This document shows, piece after piece, positions 45,001 through 52,432 of a DNA stretch of 64,000 bases; the first letter of the stretch is position 1; every line of letters starts with the position of its first letter. Both the position numbers and the translations under genes were made by a program. The stretch is taken from positions 123,421-187,420 of the forward strand of contig NZ_JAFFIX010000014.1 of NCBI RefSeq assembly GCF_016916835.1. The letters run 5' to 3'. This DNA is from Actinacidiphila bryophytorum. GTDB taxonomy: Bacteria; Actinomycetota; Actinomycetes; Streptomycetales; Streptomycetaceae. Under the pieces are notes generated by a model. The model made no database searches. It was not told the origin of the DNA and was given only the letters and a program-made list of their open reading frames with translations.

Positions 45001-45593
45001 CGACCGCCTTGGTCCGTGAACTCGCCCCGGCCCGTACCGCGTACGAGCGGGTCGCCCGGCTCTCCGATCTGGCCTCGGCCACCTCCGCGGAGAACCGCTA
45101 CCGCATGGAGCTGGAGACCTACGTCCTGGCCGCCCGCCTCGAAGAGGTCGCCGCGGCGGCGGGCGTACGCCTGCAGCGCATGTCCGGCGGCCGGTACACC
45201 CTCGTGCACAGCGACGCCCGCGGCGGCGGCAGGACCAAGTCGGGCCTGGGCCTGATGGTGGTCGACGCCTGGACGGGAACCGAGCGCGACACCGCCACGC
45301 TCTCCGGCGGCGAGACCTTCTTCGCCTCGCTCGCGCTGGCGCTGGGCCTGGCCGACGTGGTCACCGACGAGGCGGGCGGCATGCGCCTGGACACCCTCTT
45401 CATCGACGAGGGCTTCGGCAGCCTCGACGAGCAGACCCTCGACGAGGTCCTGGACGTCCTCGACGGGCTGCGCGAACGCGACCGCGCGGTCGGCATCGTG
45501 AGCCACGTGGCCGACCTGCGGGACCGCATCCCGGCCCAGCTGCACGTCACCAAGGGCCGCGACGGCTCGGCCGTCAGGATGCGCACCCGCTGA
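42075..45593 (+). CDS. sbcC: Exonuclease subunit SbcC with low-complexity insert
   Basis: Rad50-type ABC ATPase partner of SbcD, 1172 aa. Walker A GPTGGGKTS (35-43), Q-loop region near 155 (QVVLLPQGEFATFL), coiled coil, zinc hook C691-R-V-C694, second coiled coil, signature LSGGETFF (about 1076) and Walker B TLFIDEGFGSLD (about 1110). Odd feature: residues about 359-536, in the first coiled coil, are a Gly/Ala/Pro-rich non-helical stretch built partly from a 43-residue duplication. The coil before the hook should be a continuous heptad pattern, so this must form a flexible loop or break. Base composition there is also the most G-rich of the gene. Confidence 0.93.
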   Translation: MRLHRLRLTAFGPFAAEQDVDFDELSAAGLFLLHGPTGGGKTSVLDAVCYALYGQVPGARPATRLRSDHARAGTPTEVVLELTLAGRRLEITRRPEQPRAKLRGIGVTTEKAVTLLREQRDGEWQARSRSHQEVGEEIRQLVGMSCEQFCQVVLLPQGEFATFLRATATERAALLGRLFDTRRFKAVENRLRDGKHAAAQRLVDGDRQIASLAARMRQAAGDAVVDADTDAYADAGAGAPGEFLAQAAVLRCTAREQHDIARAALHQAELSHAAAQAAATQARELYALQQRHAQSVRRAASLAELHETRAAARTTLSRARRATTIDPALTHRDKLVSHHAESLASEREALAALATTTLPRQWGGPGEGAPDGAGQAAAGGEDSSAGVPRGRSVPGAMADGGDPAQAAVAGGPGRPPLDGVGTAAVPSPAGGSARDAGPGGRPAADTGRSAVAGGAGRDVSGDVGTAAVPSQAGGGRAAGGGAGPGVQPAADAGEGELPLPGAAAGGPGRSRGDGVQAGDGGAGLAGEAGAGSGRGGERVAELLAWAGELREVVGGLAAGGEVEARVAEVGARRERLEREERDDEEAVRDADGWLAEWPALRAGLQARLDGALEAAARAGDLAGELAQARQRRDAGVERDTLTQELAPAEQAARDARDRAGDAREAWQDLRESRITGIAAELAAELADGEPCRVCGSAEHPAPARPARDRVTRADEDAAYARFQRRSADHDAARERVTRLRTALDAATAVAGGIPQAELAAAHEAVRAAHDGAARAAATAPEARAALARAEDERDRRTAQQQDALHRAAARTSRREELDAQYEQLSDELARARDGHPSVAARRAQLAAAVGLLERAAHAVRERTDSELRLAEAESALAEAAARAGFGSAQEAVAAVLPPQRLWEAEAEVAAWDKEEAAAEADLASPQPAAAAALPAADPVAAQAALDAANLRLRRASAAESAAATRRAELDRLGAESTALVRELAPARTAYERVARLSDLASATSAENRYRMELETYVLAARLEEVAAAAGVRLQRMSGGRYTLVHSDARGGGRTKSGLGLMVVDAWTGTERDTATLSGGETFFASLALALGLADVVTDEAGGMRLDTLFIDEGFGSLDEQTLDEVLDVLDGLRERDRAVGIVSHVADLRDRIPAQLHVTKGRDGSAVRMRTR
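43292..43549 (+). repeat. Degenerate 129-bp tandem repeat inside sbcC
   Basis: Exact words recur at a 129-nt distance: TGCCGTGGCCGGTGG at 43292 and 43421, and a 25-nt word at 43332-43356 and 43461-43485 that encodes VGTAAVPS. The unit is 43 codons, so the frame is kept. A third, more diverged copy of the AxAGGPGR part appears near 43580. Confidence 0.75.
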
Positions 45594-45599
45594 CCGCCC

Positions 45600-46046
45600 T
45601 CACAGCACCAGCGGGCGGCGCTCCAGCGGCGAGGAGTAGACGATGCTGGTGGTGACCGCGCCGAGCCCGGAGATCCGTCCCGTGGTCTCCTCCAGGTGCC
45701 GCATCGAGCGGGCGGCCACCTTCATCACGAAGCAGTCGTCGCCGGTGACGTGGTGCGCTTCCAGCACCTCGGGGGTGGCGGCCAGCAGGTCGTGGAAGGG
45801 CTTGTAGTTGCCGTGCGGATAGCGCAGCCTGACCAGCGCCAGGATGGGCAGGCCGATCCGCTCGTGGTCGATCACCGCCGAATAGCCGCTGATCACCCCG
45901 GCCTCCTCCAGCCGCCGCACCCGCTCGGTGACGGCGCTCGGCGACATGGCGACGGTACGGGCCAGCTCGGCGTAACTGGCGCGGCCGTCCCTCTGCAGGG
46001 CCTCAAGCAGCCGCCAGTCGGTGGCGTCCAGGGAATACGCGGTCAT
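45600..46046 (-). CDS. Lrp/AsnC-family regulator
   Basis: 148 aa feast/famine regulator. N-terminal helix-turn-helix: DWRLLEALQRDGRASYAELA and VAMSPSAVTERVRRLEEAGV; C-terminal RAM domain that binds amino acids (VLEAHHVTGDDCFVMKVAA). ATG 46046 starts MTAYSLDATD. TATCTG lies 6 nt upstream, so it may be leaderless. Divergent from a rhodanese-domain gene (94-bp gap), its probable target. Confidence 0.92.
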   Translation of the reverse strand: MTAYSLDATDWRLLEALQRDGRASYAELARTVAMSPSAVTERVRRLEEAGVISGYSAVIDHERIGLPILALVRLRYPHGNYKPFHDLLAATPEVLEAHHVTGDDCFVMKVAARSMRHLEETTGRISGLGAVTTSIVYSSPLERRPLVL

Positions 46047-46140
46047 CCCCGACAGATACCAGGGGAAAGCCCGGCGGATCAAGCCGAACCCCGGGGATCT
46101 CCCCTTCCGGGCCGCCGCGGCCGACCGTAGATTCTGCGGT

Positions 46141-46656
46141 ATGACAACGCACCTCGCCGCACCCGCCGCACCCGCTCCGGCCAGCGTCAACGCCGTCCTG
46201 CGGGTGCCCCCGGCCACTCCCGCCGAGGCCGCCGCCTACTTCACGGCCAGCCTGGCATTCCACACCGACGTCTCGGACGTCGCCGCGGCGCTGCAGGCCG
46301 CGGAATCGGGCACGGAGCCCGGTTTCGTCCTGGTCGACACCCGCAGCACCGAGGCCTGGGACCAGGGCCACATCCCCGGCGCGGTCCACCTGCCCACCGC
46401 GCAGATCCCCCAACTCGCCGGCGCCTTCCTCGACCGCGGCGTCCCGGTCGTCGTGCACTGCTGGGGACCCGGCTGCAACGGCGCGACGCGCGCCGCCGCC
46501 CTGCTGGCCGGCCTCGGCTATCAGGTCAAGGAGATGCTCGGCGGCATGGAGTACTGGATCCGCGAGGGCTTCGGCTACGAGACCGCCGACGGCCCGGCCC
46601 GCCGCGACCCCGACCCGCTGACCGCCCCGCTCGCCGCCGACGACTGCGGCTGCTGA
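46141..46656 (+). CDS. Rhodanese-domain sulfurtransferase-like protein
   Basis: 171 aa. Rhodanese domain: VLVDTRSTEAWDQGHIPGAV, then VPVVVHCWGPGCNGATRAA, where Cys of HCWGPGC is the candidate sulfur acceptor, and LGYQVKEMLGGMEYWIREGF. Ends with DDCGC, an additional Cys pair. TAGATT then seven bases then ATG 46141: leaderless. Controlled most likely by the divergent Lrp-type gene. Substrate unknown. Confidence 0.87.
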   Translation: MTTHLAAPAAPAPASVNAVLRVPPATPAEAAAYFTASLAFHTDVSDVAAALQAAESGTEPGFVLVDTRSTEAWDQGHIPGAVHLPTAQIPQLAGAFLDRGVPVVVHCWGPGCNGATRAAALLAGLGYQVKEMLGGMEYWIREGFGYETADGPARRDPDPLTAPLAADDCGC

Positions 46657-46777
46657 CAGCCCTCGCGGGACGCGGAACCGCCACCGGGCTGGACCGATCA
46701 CCGTCCGGCCCGGTGTACTGATCACGCCACGGGCACCGGACAGGTGCCCGGCGAGGCGGACAGAAGCGGAGTACGCG

Positions 46778-47206
46778 GTGTCGGACACACAAGCCCCCGT
46801 GCCGGCGCCGGCGCACGAGCAGGCACCCGCCACCCGGGCGGCCGTCGCGGAGGACACGCTGAGCGCTTCCGTGCCGCGCTTCCTGGTGGAGATCGTCGCC
46901 TGGGCCGGCGCCCCCTGGGCGCTGTGGAGCCACTCGGTCGTGCTCGCCCTGCTGTCCGTCGTACTGCTGATCGGCCTGCCCACGGCCTTCGGGATGCCGG
47001 CTGCCAAGAAGCACAGCCCGCCGGTCGCGATCACCGCCCGGCCGGCGATAGCCCTCGAACTGCTCCAGCCGGCCGCCGCCTGCACCGCCGCCTTCGCCGC
47101 ATGGCCGCCGGCCGCGGCCTACGTGGTCGTCGCCCTGTCGGTGGTCGCCTGCGCCCTGCAGTTCCGCCGCTGGCGGTGGATGCTCGGGCGCGGCTCCGCC
47201 GCCTGA
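46778..47206 (+). CDS. Small four-helix membrane protein
   Basis: 142 aa: Ala/Pro-rich soluble N-terminus, then hydrophobic segments (RFLVEIVAWAGAPWALW; SVVLALLSVVLLIGL; IALELLQPAAACTAAFAA; AAYVVVALSVVACALQF) and a basic tail. Similar in layout to DUF2568-type proteins; function unknown. GTG 46778 gives MSDTQAPVPAP. Confidence 0.65.
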   Translation: MSDTQAPVPAPAHEQAPATRAAVAEDTLSASVPRFLVEIVAWAGAPWALWSHSVVLALLSVVLLIGLPTAFGMPAAKKHSPPVAITARPAIALELLQPAAACTAAFAAWPPAAAYVVVALSVVACALQFRRWRWMLGRGSAA

Positions 47207-47210
47207 CCGT

Positions 47211-47735
47211 TCAGGTCGGCAGGCGGCGCAGCTCGTACGCCCACAGCTCGCCGCGGTCGGCGACCCGGCGGAAGCCGACCCGGGTGAGGACCGCCTGGGA
47301 GGCGGAGTTCGCCGGCTCCGTCGTGGCCAGCACCATGTCCACCTCGGGCTGGCCCAGCGCCCACTGGCACAGCGCGCGCGCCGCGTCCGTGGCCCATCCG
47401 GCGCCGCGGCCCGACGCCGACAGGTCGTAGCCGATCTCCACGGCGCCGGCGTCCGGCGGCCCGTGGAAGCCGGCGCCGCCCAGCGCGGTGCCGTCCAGGG
47501 TGCGCTGGATCGCGAAGACGCCCCAGCCGGGCCGGTAGAGCCCGGCGGCGGCCGCCGCGACCGTCATCGAGGCCGCACCTATCGTGCCCTCGCCGGGCAC
47601 CTCGTCGATCCAGCGCAGCCCGGCCGGTTTGCCGTCCGCCAACTGCGCTGCGTCCTGCGGCAGTTGCTCGCGCAGCGTCAACCGGCCCTGGGTCAGGACC
47701 AGTCGTCCGCCGTCGAGGGAAGCGTGCAGGGTCAT
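47211..47735 (-). CDS. GNAT-family N-acetyltransferase
   Basis: 174 aa. Acetyl-CoA-binding region GYDLSASGRGAGWATDAARALCQWAL (read in two parts as EIGYDLSASGRGAGWATDA and ARALCQWAL) and the NSASQAVLTRVGFRRVADR C-terminal signature of RimJ/RimL-like acetyltransferases. ATG 47735 starts MTLHASLDGG. Convergent with the small membrane protein. Acceptor unknown. Confidence 0.82.
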   Translation of the reverse strand: MTLHASLDGGRLVLTQGRLTLREQLPQDAAQLADGKPAGLRWIDEVPGEGTIGAASMTVAAAAAGLYRPGWGVFAIQRTLDGTALGGAGFHGPPDAGAVEIGYDLSASGRGAGWATDAARALCQWALGQPEVDMVLATTEPANSASQAVLTRVGFRRVADRGELWAYELRRLPT

Positions 47736-47816
47736 CCAGCCGTACCGCCTTGTCGGGAATGCGCAGGAGTGGAGGGGGAACCGCGCCGCGCCCACCCGGG
47801 CGCGGCGCGGCGGGTG

Positions 47817-49505
47817 CTACAGCGCGGAGATCTCCGCGACCAGGTCGTCCAGTCCGAGCGAGCCCAGCGAGAGCGCAGCCATGTGCCAGGCCTTCGCGTC
47901 GAAGGCATCGCCGTGCGCGGTGCGCGCGGCCTCCCGGCCCAGCAGCCAGGCGCGTTCGCCCAGCTTGTAGCCGATCGCCTGGCCGGGGATGCCCAGGTAG
48001 CGGGTCACCTCGCTGTCGATGAACTCCGGCTGCCTGCCGCTGTGCCGGCCGAAGAACTCCCGTGCCAGCTCGGGGGTCCACACCTCACCGGGGTGGAAGG
48101 GCGAGTCCGCGGGGATCTCCAGGCCCGCGTGCATGCCGATGTCGATGATCACCCGCACCGCCCGCATCATCTGCGCGTCCAGGTAGCCCAGCCGGCGCTC
48201 GGGGTCGGACAGGAAGCCCAGCTCGTCCATCAGCCGCTCGGCGTACAGCGCCCAGCCCTCGGCATTGGCGCTGACCAGGCCGACGTTGGCCTGGTAGCGC
48301 GACAGGTCGCCCGCCACGTGCACCCACTGGGCGAGCTGCAGGTGGTGTCCGGGGACACCCTCGTGATACCAGGTCGAGACCAGGTCGAAGACCGGGAAGC
48401 GGGTGCGCCCCATCGTGGGCAGCCAGGTGCGCCCGGGCCGGGAGAAGTCCTCCGACGGCGAGGTGTAGTACGGCGCCGCCGCGCCCCCGGGCGGGGCGAT
48501 CCGCGCCTCGACCTTCTTGACCCGGTCGGCCAGGTCGAAGTGCGTGCCGTCCAGCGCCTCGATGGCCTCGTCCATCAGCGCCTGGAGCCAGTCGCGCACC
48601 TCGTCCACGCCCTCGATGGCCTGGCCGTGCTCGTCGAGGTGCGCCAGCACCTCCCACGGGTCCTTGCCCGGCAGGATCTTGGCCGCCTCCGCGACCATCT
48701 CGCCGTGCAGCCGGTGGTATTCCGACCAGCCGTACGCGTAGGCCTCGTCCAGGTCCAGGTCGGTGCCGTTCCACATTCGCGACCAGGTCGCGTACCGCTC
48801 GCGGCCCACCGTCTCGGGAGCGCCCGCGATCCCGGGGGCGTAGACGTCGCGCAGCCAGTCGCGCAGCTCGGTGAAGGCCGCGGTGGCCTCCGCCGCGGCC
48901 CCGTCCAGCTCCTCGCGCAGCTCCTGCGGCCCGTCGGCGACCAGGCTGGCGAACCAGCTGCCCGAGCCGTCGGCGCCGGTCCACTCGCCGAGCTGCCGCA
49001 CCATCGTCTCGGCCTGCCGCGGCCCGCCGGGCAGGTTGCGCGCCAGGCCCTCGGCCAGCGACGCGCGGTAGCCGGCCAGCGCGGCCGGCACGGCACGCAG
49101 CCGTCCTGCGATGTCCGCGAAGTCCTCGGCGGACTCGTTCGGCATCAGCGAGAAGACGTCGCGGATGTTGTGCGCGGGCGTGAAGATGTTGCTCACCGCC
49201 CGCAGGTGCTCGGCCGCCGCGTGCACCGCCAGTTCCGCCGTGAGCCGCTCGCGCAGCAGCCGGGCGCAGCGCCGCTCGGCGTCGCTGTCCCCGCCGGGCA
49301 CCGCCTCGGCCTCGGCGAGCCGGTTCAGGGTGCTGCGGGCCAGCGCGGCCAGCGCGTCGGCACCGGCCGGCGAGAAGTCGGGCAGCCGCCGGGCCGAGTC
49401 GCGGACACCGAGGTAGGTGCCCAGCAGCGGGTCGAGAGCGACCAGGTCGTCGACGTAGGCGTCGGCCACCTGGCGGGGGAGCGAGGAGCTGGTGAGAGTG
49501 GACAT
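47817..49505 (-). CDS. DUF885-family putative metallopeptidase
   Basis: 562 aa soluble protein. The family's zinc-type motif is present as STWYHEGVPGHHLQLAQW (about residue 378-395; H-E-x-x-P-G-H-H-L-Q), followed downstream by AEGWALYAERLMDELGF and GYKLGERAWLLGREAART. Relatives are presumed peptidases of mostly unknown substrate. ATG 49505 (MSTLTSSSLPRQVADAYV) follows GAGGATGG on the minus strand. No signal peptide, so cytoplasmic. Confidence 0.87.
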   Translation of the reverse strand: MSTLTSSSLPRQVADAYVDDLVALDPLLGTYLGVRDSARRLPDFSPAGADALAALARSTLNRLAEAEAVPGGDSDAERRCARLLRERLTAELAVHAAAEHLRAVSNIFTPAHNIRDVFSLMPNESAEDFADIAGRLRAVPAALAGYRASLAEGLARNLPGGPRQAETMVRQLGEWTGADGSGSWFASLVADGPQELREELDGAAAEATAAFTELRDWLRDVYAPGIAGAPETVGRERYATWSRMWNGTDLDLDEAYAYGWSEYHRLHGEMVAEAAKILPGKDPWEVLAHLDEHGQAIEGVDEVRDWLQALMDEAIEALDGTHFDLADRVKKVEARIAPPGGAAAPYYTSPSEDFSRPGRTWLPTMGRTRFPVFDLVSTWYHEGVPGHHLQLAQWVHVAGDLSRYQANVGLVSANAEGWALYAERLMDELGFLSDPERRLGYLDAQMMRAVRVIIDIGMHAGLEIPADSPFHPGEVWTPELAREFFGRHSGRQPEFIDSEVTRYLGIPGQAIGYKLGERAWLLGREAARTAHGDAFDAKAWHMAALSLGSLGLDDLVAEISAL

Positions 49506-49595
49506 GCGGCCATCCTCGTACGAGACCGGGCGCCGCGTCACCATCATTGTGACGTTCGCCCCTGACACCGGCGTGTCGCGGCCCGTTCGCCGAGG

Positions 49596-50069
49596 TCAGC
49601 CGGGCGGCAGCAGGGGGCCGCAGTCCCACTGCTGGAAGATCAGCCGGGTCTCCACCCTGGCCACCTCGGGGCGCGCGGTGAACTCGTCCACCACCAGCCG
49701 CTGCAGGTCACCGGTCCCGGTCACGGCCACCTGCACCAGGAAGTCGTCGGGCCCGGTCAGGTGGAACAGCGCCCGGGTCTCCGGCAGCCCGCGGATGCGC
49801 TCCACGAACGGGTCGATGAGGTCCCTGCGGTGCGGCCGCACCTGCACCAGCAGCATCGCCTCCAAGCCGCGCCCCAGCTTGGCCGGGTCAAGCCGCAGCT
49901 GCTGCCCCAGGATCACCCCGCTGCGGCGCAGCCTGGCCACCCGGTCCAGGCACGTCGACGGCGCCACGCCGACCGCCGCCGCGAGGTCCCGGTACGTCGT
50001 CCGGGCGTCGTTCTGCAGCAGGCGGAGTATGTGCAGATCGACCGGATCGAGAGCGACGGAATCGGACAT
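49596..50069 (-). CDS. Lrp/AsnC-family regulator next to cystathionine gamma-lyase
   Basis: 157 aa. Helix-turn-helix (LHILRLLQNDARTTYRDLAA, VGVAPSTCLDRVARLRRSGV) and RAM domain (RALFHLTGPDDFLVQVAV, TRLIFQQW). TATGTT lies 6 nt before ATG 50069 on the minus strand: leaderless. Divergent from the PLP-enzyme gene at 50130 (60-bp gap); that pairing is frequent in actinomycetes and suggests control by a sulfur amino acid. Confidence 0.92.
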   Translation of the reverse strand: MSDSVALDPVDLHILRLLQNDARTTYRDLAAAVGVAPSTCLDRVARLRRSGVILGQQLRLDPAKLGRGLEAMLLVQVRPHRRDLIDPFVERIRGLPETRALFHLTGPDDFLVQVAVTGTGDLQRLVVDEFTARPEVARVETRLIFQQWDCGPLLPPG

Positions 50070-50129
50070 CGGGCGAACATAGCACGGGATCCGGCCCCAA
50101 GACGGCGGTGGGCGTTCAGCCTTGACCGC

Positions 50130-51347
50130 ATGGAGACCACACAGCGCAGGGCGCCGGCCACCGAAGCGGTGCACGCCGGACGCGACGACCTCGCGGCACT
50201 CGGGCTGCACGCCGTACCGCTCGACCTGTCCACGACCTACCCCTCCCGTGACAGCAGGGACGAGGCCCGGCGGATCGACGCCTTCGCCGCCACCGGGGCG
50301 CGCCTCGACGGGCCGCCGATCTACGCCCGGGTCGACAACCCCACCACCGCCCGCTTCGAGACCGCGCTCGCCCGCCTGGAGGGCACCCAGGACGCCGTCG
50401 CCTTCGCCAGCGGCATGGCCGCGCTCAGCGCCTGCCTGCTGGCCAGGTCCGCGCTCGGCCTGCGCCATGTCGTCGCCGTACGCCCGCTGTACGGCTCCAG
50501 CGACCACCTGCTCAGCAGCGGGCTGCTCGGCACCGAGGTGACCTGGACCGACCCGGCGGGCATCGCCGACGCGATACGCCCCGACACCGGCCTGGTCGTC
50601 GTCGAGACCCCGGCCAACCCCACGCTCGCCGAGATCGACCTGCGGGCCGTCGCCCACGACTGCGGCTCGGTGCCGCTGCTCGCCGACAACACCTTCGCCA
50701 CCCCCGTCCTGCAGCGCCCCGCCGAGTCCGGCGCCAGGATCGTCCTGCACAGCGCCACGAAGTACCTCGGCGGCCACGGGGACGTCCTCGGCGGGGCCGT
50801 GGCCTGCGACGAGGAGTTCGCCGGAGCGCTGCGGCAGGTCCGCTTCGCCACCGGTGCGGTGCTGCACCCGCTGGCCGGGTACCTGCTGCTGCGCGGCCTG
50901 GCCACACTGCCGGTACGGATGCGGGCCGCGTCCGCGACCGCGGCAGAGCTGGCCGCCAGGCTGGCCGCCGACCCGCGGGTCAGCGCGGTGCACTACCCGC
51001 GGATCGGCGGGGCGATGGTCTCCTTCGAGGTGCACGGCGACCCGCACGCGGTGATCGGCGGGGTACGCCTCATCACCCCGGCGGTCAGCCTCGGCAGCGT
51101 CGACACGCTGATCCAGCACCCGGCTTCCATCAGCCACCGCGTCGTCCCCGCCGGCGCCCGCGCGGACGGCGGTGTCAGCGAACAGCTGCTCCGCATGTCG
51201 GTCGGCCTGGAGGATCCCGCGGACCTCTGGGCCGACCTCGACACGGCCCTGGCCTCGGCGGACCCGGGTGACCCCGGTCCCGGTCACGGGGCCGAGGACA
51301 ACCCGGCCCGGCGGCTGAAGGAGACCCGGACGTCGGATTCGGCGTAG
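50130..51347 (+). CDS. Cystathionine gamma-lyase/synthase-type PLP enzyme
   Basis: Trans-sulfuration enzyme, 405 aa. YARVDNPTTARFETALARLE, AFASGMAALSACLL, VPLLADNTFATPVLQRP and the Schiff-base Lys211 in HSATKYLGGHGD. RLITPAVSLGSVDTLIQHP and SEQLLRMSVGLEDPADL complete the C-terminal domain. Compared with typical members the C-domain entry is short: SAVHYPRIGGAMVSFEV lacks the usual ~18 residues of the HYPGLPSHPxH type. Whether it cleaves cystathionine, methionine or homocysteine is not readable. The 3' end overlaps the next convergent gene by 64 bp. Confidence 0.88.
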   Translation: METTQRRAPATEAVHAGRDDLAALGLHAVPLDLSTTYPSRDSRDEARRIDAFAATGARLDGPPIYARVDNPTTARFETALARLEGTQDAVAFASGMAALSACLLARSALGLRHVVAVRPLYGSSDHLLSSGLLGTEVTWTDPAGIADAIRPDTGLVVVETPANPTLAEIDLRAVAHDCGSVPLLADNTFATPVLQRPAESGARIVLHSATKYLGGHGDVLGGAVACDEEFAGALRQVRFATGAVLHPLAGYLLLRGLATLPVRMRAASATAAELAARLAADPRVSAVHYPRIGGAMVSFEVHGDPHAVIGGVRLITPAVSLGSVDTLIQHPASISHRVVPAGARADGGVSEQLLRMSVGLEDPADLWADLDTALASADPGDPGPGHGAEDNPARRLKETRTSDSA

Positions 51348-51931
51348 TAGGTGCGGCCCGCGCGGCTGCGCCGCCGCCGGCGCTGCTGGCTGGCGAGGCG
51401 GTAGACGGTTCCGGTGGGGGCGCTCCACAGCCGGCCGGCCTGGTCGGGGTACGCCACCCGGCGGGCACGCCTCGTCAGCCGCGCGATCTCCTCCGTCGCC
51501 TCGGCGACCGCCGGATGGGCGGCCAGCCGGTCGGCGTTGCGGTGGAGGAAGCCGGCAAGGACCTGCACGGAGCGCTGCGGGGCCGTCAGGTGCCGCCCGT
51601 CCGCAACGAGGCCGCTCCACGAGCTGAGGCACGTCACGATCTCCGCCCGGACGTCGGCCGCCGCCCCGTTGAACGGGAGCCCATGGGAGGGGCCTGCGGC
51701 CCTGGTTTCCCGCGGGCGCCGGGAGATTCCGCCGCTCAGTACGCGCTCGCACGCCGTATACAGCGCCGGCAGGTCTGCCAGTGCGGTCACGAGCTGTTCC
51801 CTGCACCCCGGGCAGAGGCGCAGTCCGGGGACCGTGCCATGGCGGCGGCCCGGTCCTGTGCCGTTCTTCGAGCAGGCCTCGCCCTCGCAGAGCGGCTTCC
51901 TGCTCCCGACGAGTTCATGACGCTGGGACAT
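51284..51931 (-). CDS. Zinc-ribbon-like OvmZ-type conserved protein
   Basis: 215 aa. N-terminus with paired cysteines (CEGEACSKNGTG ... LRLCPGCREQLVTALADLPA), a possible zinc-binding knuckle, then LYTACERVLSGG, AEIVTCLSSWSGLVADGRHL, HRNADRLAAHPAVAEATEEI and a basic C-terminus. It resembles the OvmZ family, often found in pairs with small regulators in streptomycetes, but no partner lies beside it here. ATG 51931 follows AGGAG on the minus strand. Function unknown. Confidence 0.6.
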   Translation of the reverse strand: MSQRHELVGSRKPLCEGEACSKNGTGPGRRHGTVPGLRLCPGCREQLVTALADLPALYTACERVLSGGISRRPRETRAAGPSHGLPFNGAAADVRAEIVTCLSSWSGLVADGRHLTAPQRSVQVLAGFLHRNADRLAAHPAVAEATEEIARLTRRARRVAYPDQAGRLWSAPTGTVYRLASQQRRRRRSRAGRTYYAESDVRVSFSRRAGLSSAP

Positions 51932-51977
51932 GCCCCCGACTCCTGCTCGCCCGATTGTCATGCCGATCCGGCTGCCG

Positions 51978-52420
51978 ATGACGACCCGGTACGACCAGAC
52001 GGTCGCGCTGCTCGGGCTCGCCCGCTCCTGCGGGAAGGTGCTGATGGAGAACGTGATGTTCGTCCACCATCCGCAGCACTCCACGGTGCGCCGGCCGGCC
52101 GCCGGCGGCGTCAGCGGTGAACTCCGCTCCGTCAGGGCGGAGTTCACCGTGCCCCGGCGTCCGGCGGGCGACATCGGCCATGAGCCGCAGCTCGGTGGGG
52201 GCGCCCTGTGGGACACCGGGGTCTACCCGGTCAGGGCCGCTCTGCATCTGCTCGGCCCCGACCTGGGGTCGTCGCCGCCGTCCTCTCGCACGGCGGGCAG
52301 GACCGGGTGGACACCACGGGCGCGGCGCTGCTGCGCACTCCGGACGGGGTGAGCGCACAGCTCGCCTTCGGCCTCGACCCCGGATACCGCTCGGTGTACG
52401 AACTGGGCGGGGCATGCGCC
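51978..52420 (+). pseudogene. Gfo/Idh-type deoxysugar 3-ketoreductase remnant
   Basis: The middle of an NDP-hexose 3-ketoreductase is readable: LLGLARSCGKVLMENVMFVH, GELRSVRAEFTVPRRPAGDI and GGGALWDTGVYPVRAALHLL. At about 52264 a -1/+2 shift moves the continuation (VVAAVLSHGGQDRVDTTG, ALLRTPDGVSAQLAFGLDPG, YRSVYELGG) to another frame. The N-terminal Rossmann nucleotide-binding part and the real C-terminus are missing. Such enzymes belong to deoxysugar clusters of glycosylated antibiotics; no other member of one is in the window. Confidence 0.72.
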
Positions 52421-52432
52421 GTGCCGGCGCGG

